Assembly (NCBI GenBank): GCA_028691715.1
Contig: JAQUYR010000005.1
Span: 1-35,990, forward strand
Origin: Bacilli bacterium
Lineage (GTDB): Bacteria > Bacillota_I > Bacilli_A > ML615J-28 > CAG-698
Reading direction: 5' to 3'
DNA: 35,990 nucleotides
The translations under genes and the position numbers were made by a program. Shown here piece by piece: positions 30,569-35,990 of this stretch. Within the stretch, counting starts at the first letter, position 1; every line of letters begins with the position of its first letter. Below the pieces are notes generated by a model. It was not told the DNA's origin and did no database searches. It saw nothing but the letters and a program-made list of their open reading frames with translations.

Positions 30569-33211
30569 ATGAAAAAAAACAAAAAGAGTTATCAAAAAGC
30601 TTTTCTTTTAATTCCGCTTTTAATAGCTTTAACATTATCACTTTTGTTTTTAGATTCATTTAATTCAAAAGCTATTAATCATATTGAAGATTTATCAAGA
30701 AATCAACTGGAAGAATTGTCAACTCAAACCAGTAATGCCTTTCGTGAAAGAATCGCTACATCTTTGATCTATGTGAAGAGTGCCGCGGTTGTTTTCTCCA
30801 AAAATGATGATCTTTATGGAGTTGATTCTTTAAGCACGCTTAATAGAATTGGTGAAGAGAGTATTTTCGATCGCCTTTTTATATGTGATATGACTGGTAA
30901 TGCTATTTATAGCAATGGCGATACTATCAACATCGCTGACAGGGATTATTTTAATAACGCTATAAATGGGGAAACAGGAATTTCTGATATTATTATTTCA
31001 AAGCTGGATGGTAATAAAGTTTTCATAGTGTATTCACCAATTTACTACGATAATGAGATTGTGGGGATGCTTGGAGCAACTTATCTGGTGTCGAGATTAG
31101 CGGATAAAATTGAGACAAATTTCTTTAATAATCAAGGATATACAGTAATTTTCCAAAAAGAAAATGGAGAGTATATTCTAAATAGCAATATTAATGATGA
31201 TGATTTTGAAAATGATATCTGGGGATTTCTTGAAAGTGTAGAATATGATCCAGATTACAATTTTAACATGCTCAAAAATGATATCAATAATGATATAAGT
31301 GGTTATACTAAATATATCTTTTCTGGTGATACTCAATATGTTTATTATTCAAATGTGGGTATTAATGATTGGGAGATATTATTAGTTCTTCCGATGAGTG
31401 TTATCAGTGCAAATACTCTCAAGATAACTAGTTATGCCTTAATTCTTCTGACGGAAATAGTGGGAGTTATTTTTCTAGTTTTCCTGATAATATTTTTATA
31501 TGAGAATAAAAAGAGTAAAGAATATAGAAACATCTATGAAGAATTATTATTCTTGACAAACACCTCTCCTGGTGGTCTATTAAAGTATCGTTTCAACGAA
31601 GAAAAGGAAATAATCTATGCCTCAGATAGATTTTTTGAAATGATAGGATATACCAAAGAAGAAGTAGCCACTAAATTTAAGAATTCTTTTAGAGAAATAG
31701 TCTGTGATAAAGTTTTAGGAACCCAAATAGAAGAAGCTCAGATGAAAGAAAACAAGATTTATCAGACCCAGTATTGTATTAAAACAAAATCAGGGCTACC
31801 ATTATGGATTTCTGATCAGAGCACTATAATCTATGAAAAAGGGCAAAAGTATTGTTGTTGTTTAATAGTCGACATCACGGAAGTTAAGAAGGTCGAAAAG
31901 GAATTAAGGTTGAGCAACGAGCGATATGACATCATTATTTCACAAACTGACAAGGTAATGCTTGAATACAATATTAAGGATGATGTCTTGAAATTCTTAA
32001 CAAACACCGATAAAATTTATGGAATGAGTCCTGTGATGAAGGGACTTACTTCGAAAGTTGATGAAATGAGTTTCATCGATGATGAGAGTAAAACTAATCT
32101 CAAAGAATTAATAGAAAAAGTCAGAAATGGAGCTAGCAAAGTTTTTTGTATTGTTAAAACATATAACAGCCGGGGAACGAATTCCTGGAAGCGCGTCTAT
32201 GGCTCAGCAATTTTTGATGAATTTGGTGTCCCAACAACAGCTGTTGGAATAATAGAAGATATTTCAACACAAAAAGAAGCTCAAATAAAGATTGAGAAGA
32301 CTCAAGCTAATTTAGAGGGAATGATTTCTTATGCAACATATGCTTTCATAATTGATCTAAAAGATGGAAAAGTGGTTTATAAGATTGATAAGAAAAATCC
32401 TAATTCAAAAATAGAGCAATCAACTGACTGGTACATTGAATTACAAAATACGATTTTATATTATGTCAGTCGTGAAGATCAGAGAAAAGTTCAGAATTAT
32501 TTCAACCTTAAAACTATTCTTAGTGACTATCGAAATGATCGGGTTAAAAAAACGGTTGAGTTCAGAATTAAGAATGATAGTGGTGAATTTGTATGGGCTC
32601 GGGCTAAAGTCAATGTTATTGAAGACACTGAGAAAAAAGAATTCCTATGTTATGCCTATATAATCGATATCGATGCTGAAAAGAAACGTGAATTCTACTT
32701 GTTACAACAATCTGAAAGAGATTCTTTGACGAAATTATATAATCGCCGAACAGCCAAGAAGAAAATTGATGAATTCTTGAGCAAGGACAACAAATCAATT
32801 CATGGTTTCTATATGCTTGATTTGGATAGATTTAAAGATGTCAACGATAAGTTTGGTCATAATTTTGGTGATAAAGTTATAAAGAGTTTCGCTGATACCT
32901 TACAGGGAATGTTCAGTGATAACGATATCGTCTGTCGTTTAGGTGGCGATGAGTTTATAATCTTACAAAAATATGCTTATTCTGAGAATCGTATTAAAGC
33001 AAAACTTGGCGAGGTTTGCAATTTGATTGCTGAAAAATATCATTTTACAGAATTAAAACTGCCAATGACAACCAGTATTGGAGCTGTTATTGCTCCATAT
33101 GAAGGAAAGAATTTTGATGAATTATATAAAAAAGTTGATAAAGCTTTATATATTGCCAAAGAAGAAGGCGGTAATAAGTTTATTTTATATAAAGAAGATC
33201 AAAACAATTAA
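30569..33211 (+). CDS. Membrane sensor diguanylate cyclase: dCache, PAS repeats, GGDEF
   Basis: 880 aa from ATG 30569. The frame is open from 30491, but that codon is part of the promoter -35 box. Order: membrane helix 11-28; extracellular dCache-like sensor about 30-285 (DRDYFNNAINGETGISD); membrane helix about 288-311; three PAS-like units (about 325-440, 455-575, 590-705); GGDEF domain about 715-880. The catalytic motif GGDEF is intact at 792-796, with metal-binding DLDRFK. The inhibitory RxxD site is not kept: the equivalent positions read SDND. It should make cyclic di-GMP in response to a small external ligand. No EAL or PilZ gene is in the window. Confidence 0.9.
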   Translation: MKKNKKSYQKAFLLIPLLIALTLSLLFLDSFNSKAINHIEDLSRNQLEELSTQTSNAFRERIATSLIYVKSAAVVFSKNDDLYGVDSLSTLNRIGEESIFDRLFICDMTGNAIYSNGDTINIADRDYFNNAINGETGISDIIISKLDGNKVFIVYSPIYYDNEIVGMLGATYLVSRLADKIETNFFNNQGYTVIFQKENGEYILNSNINDDDFENDIWGFLESVEYDPDYNFNMLKNDINNDISGYTKYIFSGDTQYVYYSNVGINDWEILLVLPMSVISANTLKITSYALILLTEIVGVIFLVFLIIFLYENKKSKEYRNIYEELLFLTNTSPGGLLKYRFNEEKEIIYASDRFFEMIGYTKEEVATKFKNSFREIVCDKVLGTQIEEAQMKENKIYQTQYCIKTKSGLPLWISDQSTIIYEKGQKYCCCLIVDITEVKKVEKELRLSNERYDIIISQTDKVMLEYNIKDDVLKFLTNTDKIYGMSPVMKGLTSKVDEMSFIDDESKTNLKELIEKVRNGASKVFCIVKTYNSRGTNSWKRVYGSAIFDEFGVPTTAVGIIEDISTQKEAQIKIEKTQANLEGMISYATYAFIIDLKDGKVVYKIDKKNPNSKIEQSTDWYIELQNTILYYVSREDQRKVQNYFNLKTILSDYRNDRVKKTVEFRIKNDSGEFVWARAKVNVIEDTEKKEFLCYAYIIDIDAEKKREFYLLQQSERDSLTKLYNRRTAKKKIDEFLSKDNKSIHGFYMLDLDRFKDVNDKFGHNFGDKVIKSFADTLQGMFSDNDIVCRLGGDEFIILQKYAYSENRIKAKLGEVCNLIAEKYHFTELKLPMTTSIGAVIAPYEGKNFDELYKKVDKALYIAKEEGGNKFILYKEDQNN

Positions 33212-33237
33212 ATTCATTAAAATAAATTAAAATAATA

Positions 33238-33266
33238 TTGAATAATAATGTATAATGTTGTATAAT
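33238..33266 (+). promoter_or_regulatory. Promoter of the ABC exporter pair
   Basis: TTGAAT (33238-33243), 17 bases, TATAAT (33261-33266). A further TATAAT lies at 33251-33256. Confidence 0.6.
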
Positions 33267-33303
33267 ATTGTCTGTAGGTAAAAAAAAGAAAATTGGAGGC
33301 ATT

Positions 33304-34017
33304 ATGTTAGAAATAAAAAACTTATCAAAAACGTATACTAAAGGTAAAAAGGCCGTCGATGATGTAACATTGACCATTGAATCAGGAGAAATATTTGCTT
33401 TTATAGGCCATAATGGTGCTGGTAAAACAACAACAATCAAATGTGTTGTTGGCATTTTGGATTTTGAAGAGGGAGAAATTTATATTGATGGAGTATCGGT
33501 TAAAAAGAATCCTCTTGAATGCAAGCGTAATATTGCCTATATTCCCGATAATCCCGATTTATATGAGGCTTTAACAGGTATACAATATTTGAATTTCATA
33601 TTTGATATTTATCAGATTTCTAAAAACGATCGCACTGAAGGAATAGGTAAATATGCTAATATGTTTGAAATAACCAATAACTTGGGAGATATAATTTCTA
33701 GTTATTCACATGGTATGAAACAAAAATTGGCTTTAATTTCCGCGTTAGTCAGAAAGCCTAAGCTTTTGATTCTCGATGAGCCTTTTGTTGGCTTAGATCC
33801 AAAAGCATCTTTTCAGGTTAAAGAAGTGATGAAAGAGATGTGTGCGAATGGTTCAAGCATTTTCTTTTCAACTCATATTCTCGAGGTTGCTGAGAAATTG
33901 TGCGACAAGGTAGCAATAATCAAAAATGGAAAGCTTGTGGCAAGCGGTACTATGGAAGATGTCCGCGGTGATAAATCATTAGAAGATGTGTTCTTGGAGC
34001 TAGAAAACCATGAATAA
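33304..34017 (+). CDS. ABC-2-type transporter ATP-binding protein
   Basis: 237 aa from ATG 33304, fixed by TTGGAGG six bases upstream (the frame is open from 33268). Walker A is GHNGAGKTT; the signature is SHGMKQK in place of LSGGQ, common in the exporter group with EcsA/CcmA-like proteins; Walker B is LLILDEP; switch His is in STHIL. It drives the membrane partner encoded next (8-bp overlap). The substrate is unknown; lipid, peptide or polysaccharide export are all possible. Confidence 0.9.
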   Translation: MLEIKNLSKTYTKGKKAVDDVTLTIESGEIFAFIGHNGAGKTTTIKCVVGILDFEEGEIYIDGVSVKKNPLECKRNIAYIPDNPDLYEALTGIQYLNFIFDIYQISKNDRTEGIGKYANMFEITNNLGDIISSYSHGMKQKLALISALVRKPKLLILDEPFVGLDPKASFQVKEVMKEMCANGSSIFFSTHILEVAEKLCDKVAIIKNGKLVASGTMEDVRGDKSLEDVFLELENHE

Positions 34018-35605
34018 TTTTTGGGTAATACTTAAGGCTAATATCATAAATTCGTTTGCCTTAAATAAAGTCTTTAAGAAAAACAATCATGGAACGAGAT
34101 CTTTATTGATGTTGGTTTTCGTAATTGTTATGGCGATTGCCATGATGGCTTTATTCTGGCTATACATGTATATATTTGAACTCTCTTTTTTGAGTGGTGG
34201 TAAACCAGAAACAATTTTACTGGTCGGTATTGTTTTTTGGTCGCTGATGTCAATTATTATGACGATAACTAGAGCTAATGCCTACCTTTTCAAATCCAAG
34301 GATTTTGAAATGCTAATGGCTCTTCCCGTTAAGTCGAATGTAATTATTGCCAGCAAGCTGGTAAATCTTCTTTTAGTAAACTACTTTATGATGCTTTATA
34401 CCTATGTTCCAGCATTGATTGTTTATGCAATGTTTAATACAACAACCTTCTTGTTTTGGGTTTTAGCTATCATTGCTATTATATTTATTCCCTTGTTGCC
34501 AGTTACTATTTGTGGAATCATCGCTTATTTACTAGGCTTTATTCCTATTAAAAGAAAACTGAAGAATTTAGCAACAATAATCTTTTCTCTAGCATTTATT
34601 TTCATTATTATGCTTGGAAGCATGAGTGCTCAGGTAATTGAAACAGATCCTACTGGTTTTGCAAATAGTGTCTATAATACTCTAAATAAGGCCTATTTTT
34701 TGGGCTCATATGCGTTTTTCGGTATCCGGGGGAATATTATTCAATACCTTTTATTCGTGGCCATATCGCTAATTCCATTCCTTGGTTTTATCTGGTTGGT
34801 TAGTCTGAACTATTTAAAATCTAACACCAATACAGTATCTGGCGATGTCATTAAAGATTTTAAATTGGGTGAATCAAAGGTTACTGGCCAAGCAGAGGCT
34901 GTTTTTGGAAAAGAGATCAGAAAATATTTTGGAACACCGATGTATGTTTTAAACACAATTGTTGGCCCAGCTTTATCTTTGATTATGCTCATCCTTTTAA
35001 TTACTAAGAAAGACGAATTCTTTAATGATGTTAATGGTATTCCTCTTGATTTAGCTCCACTCATCGTAATAGGGTTAATTACTTTTATGGCATCATTAAC
35101 AAGTACAACATCGAGTTCTCTGTCTTTAGAAGGAAAGAATTTCTGGATTATTAAATCTGCACCAATCCCAACAAAAACTGTTTTTATTGGAAAAATAATT
35201 GTTAATCTTGTAATAACAATTCCGTTTATTTTAATAGATGCTATTTTATGTGCCATTTTCTTAGATTTTAATTTCTTCTATACTTTAATGGTATTTATTG
35301 TTCCTGCTCTATTTGCTATTTCAATTAGTATTTTGGGTTTGTATGCCAACTTACTTCTTCCTAGATTTGATTATGATCAGGAAATCAAGGCGATAAAGCA
35401 ATCTATGAGTGTCTTAGTAACGATGGGATTTTCTTTTTTGATAACCATCTTGCTTGTTGGGACAATAATTCTTGGACTTTCTGTTATCGGTAGCACAGTT
35501 TACGCTTATTTATTGATTACTTTACTTGCAATTATTATAGCAGCAGTATCATACATATTAATTTCCACTCATGGTATTAAACTATATGATAAATTGAATT
35601 GCTAG
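34010..35605 (+). CDS. ABC-2-type transporter permease
   Basis: 531 aa with about twelve hydrophobic segments in two groups (about 30-260 and 310-525), separated by a soluble loop (about 265-305, with EAVFGKEIRKYFGTP). KDFEMLMALPVKSNVIIASKL is a conserved cytoplasmic element seen in large permeases of the putative ABC exporter type. The start overlaps the ATPase gene by 8 bp. Nothing in the sequence names the substrate. Confidence 0.85.
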   Translation: MNNFWVILKANIINSFALNKVFKKNNHGTRSLLMLVFVIVMAIAMMALFWLYMYIFELSFLSGGKPETILLVGIVFWSLMSIIMTITRANAYLFKSKDFEMLMALPVKSNVIIASKLVNLLLVNYFMMLYTYVPALIVYAMFNTTTFLFWVLAIIAIIFIPLLPVTICGIIAYLLGFIPIKRKLKNLATIIFSLAFIFIIMLGSMSAQVIETDPTGFANSVYNTLNKAYFLGSYAFFGIRGNIIQYLLFVAISLIPFLGFIWLVSLNYLKSNTNTVSGDVIKDFKLGESKVTGQAEAVFGKEIRKYFGTPMYVLNTIVGPALSLIMLILLITKKDEFFNDVNGIPLDLAPLIVIGLITFMASLTSTTSSSLSLEGKNFWIIKSAPIPTKTVFIGKIIVNLVITIPFILIDAILCAIFLDFNFFYTLMVFIVPALFAISISILGLYANLLLPRFDYDQEIKAIKQSMSVLVTMGFSFLITILLVGTIILGLSVIGSTVYAYLLITLLAIIIAAVSYILISTHGIKLYDKLNC

Positions 35606-35618
35606 AATTAAGCTATAA

Positions 35619-35646
35619 AAAAGCACTAGAAATAACTAGTGCTTTT
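35619..35646 (+). terminator. Terminator of the ABC exporter pair
   Basis: An 11-bp stem (35619-35629 with 35636-35646), loop AAATAA, ending in TTTT. Confidence 0.85.
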
Positions 35647-35664
35647 AATTTGTTCAAAAAATAC

Positions 35665-35693
35665 TTGCAAAAGATGATAACTTTTAGTATAAT
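35665..35693 (+). promoter_or_regulatory. Promoter of the Trp/His tRNA unit
   Basis: TTGCAA (35665-35670), 17 bases, TATAAT (35688-35693), preceded by TTTTAG. The first tRNA begins 16 bases later. Confidence 0.75.
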
Positions 35694-35708
35694 ATTAAAG
35701 CATGAGCT

Positions 35709-35782
35709 AGGGGTATAGTTCAATGGTAGAGCAGCGGTCTCCAAAACCGTAGATGAGGGTTCGAATCCTTCTACCCCTGCCA
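35709..35782 (+). tRNA. tRNA-Trp (CCA anticodon)
   Basis: Acceptor AGGGGTA/TACCCCT, anticodon loop CTCCAAA with anticodon CCA, discriminator G and encoded CCA. It reads UGG only; no UCA-anticodon tRNA is seen, in keeping with TGA as stop. Confidence 0.95.
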
Positions 35783-35789
35783 TTTTTTT

Positions 35790-35866
35790 GGCGAACGTGG
35801 CGAAGTGGTTAACGCTCCGGATTGTGGCTCCGGCATTCGTGGGTTCGATTCCCATCGTTCGCCCCA
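35790..35866 (+). tRNA. tRNA-His (GUG anticodon)
   Basis: Acceptor GCGAACG/CGTTCGC with an extra encoded G at position -1 (35790) pairing with C73 (35863), the histidine identity mark. Anticodon loop TTGTGGC gives GTG. CCA is encoded. Confidence 0.95.
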
Positions 35867-35879
35867 TTAGAGTTAAGTA

Positions 35880-35909
35880 TAGTCGATACCAAAATATCGG
35901 CTATTTTTT
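35880..35909 (+). terminator. Terminator of the Trp/His tRNA unit
   Basis: A 9-bp stem (35880-35888 with 35895-35903, one G-U), loop CCAAAA, followed by six T (35904-35909). After it, to the window end, no gene is visible. Confidence 0.85.
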
Positions 35910-35990
35910 CTTTTTTAGACATAAATACTGCAACTATTAATGATTTATAGGGTATTTCTGCAATAAATATAGCAGTAGTAGTATATATAA

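Noticed and set aside
30370-30582. Minus-strand ORF of 70 residues across the divergent promoter region
   Set aside because: Phenylalanine/isoleucine-rich translation of AT-rich DNA, overlaps two promoters and the cyclase start.
35613-35867. Minus-strand ORF of 84 residues across the Trp and His tRNA genes
   Set aside because: It reads the complement of two tRNAs; the stretch GVEGFEPSS is a well-known false protein product of tRNA genes.

Overview
The window comes from a low-GC, Gram-positive-type bacterium of the Bacillota/Mollicutes-related kind. It carries whiA, ppaX, PotABCD with a cupin-type regulator, split glycine decarboxylase subunits, GGTGA-type ribosome binding sites and near-consensus sigma-A promoters. 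TGA is used as a stop codon (for example at the ends of ppaX, the Clp-fold protease gene and the pseudouridine synthase gene), and the only Trp tRNA seen has a CCA anticodon. This argues for the standard bacterial code and against Mycoplasma code 4. An Izemoplasmatales-, Acholeplasmatales- or Erysipelotrichia-like organism would fit, but that placement is inference.

Layout. 1-4240: core genes: a membrane protein cut by the window edge, ppaX-trxB-whiA, a convergent small XRE regulator, acpS, and a membrane-tethered thioredoxin-fold-like protein without cysteine. 4279-4579: a Ser/Glu tRNA unit with its own promoter and terminator. 4600-10230: an accessory-looking stretch with a Clp-fold serine protease (SDH family) and a 62-residue partner, about 660 bp without a gene, an XRE protein fused to an unrecognised domain and a coiled coil, then a HEAT-like membrane protein coupled to a processive family 2 glycosyltransferase. 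The promoters before the XRE gene and the HEAT gene are visibly duplicated copies. 10320-13534: a ZIP metal transporter, a hairpin-rich 233-bp element bounded by inverted repeats, and a GNAT / nitrilase / CAT-like enzyme cluster.

13556-18759: a polyamine uptake operon (cupin regulator, potA, potB, potC, potD) with a perfect consensus promoter and a duplicated operator-like repeat in the leader. The substrate-binding protein appears anchored by a C-terminal membrane segment instead of a lipid. 18784-23067: an EF-G paralogue without the catalytic switch II histidine, an RluA-type pseudouridine synthase, and a lipoprotein gene broken by one extra base in a run of seven A. 23093-29705: lplA-gcvT-gcvH-gcvPA-gcvPB-lpdA, a complete glycine cleavage system with its lipoate ligase and lipoamide dehydrogenase; its first gene looks leaderless. 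29704-35909: uridine kinase on the minus strand, a large dCache/PAS/GGDEF diguanylate cyclase, an ABC exporter pair, and a Trp/His tRNA unit.

No rRNA, CRISPR array, insertion sequence or prophage gene is visible. The most novel-looking items are the duplicated promoter module with the genes it serves, the hairpin-rich element at 11105-11337, the pot operator pair, the tail-anchored PotD and the Clp-fold protease island behind the tRNA genes.
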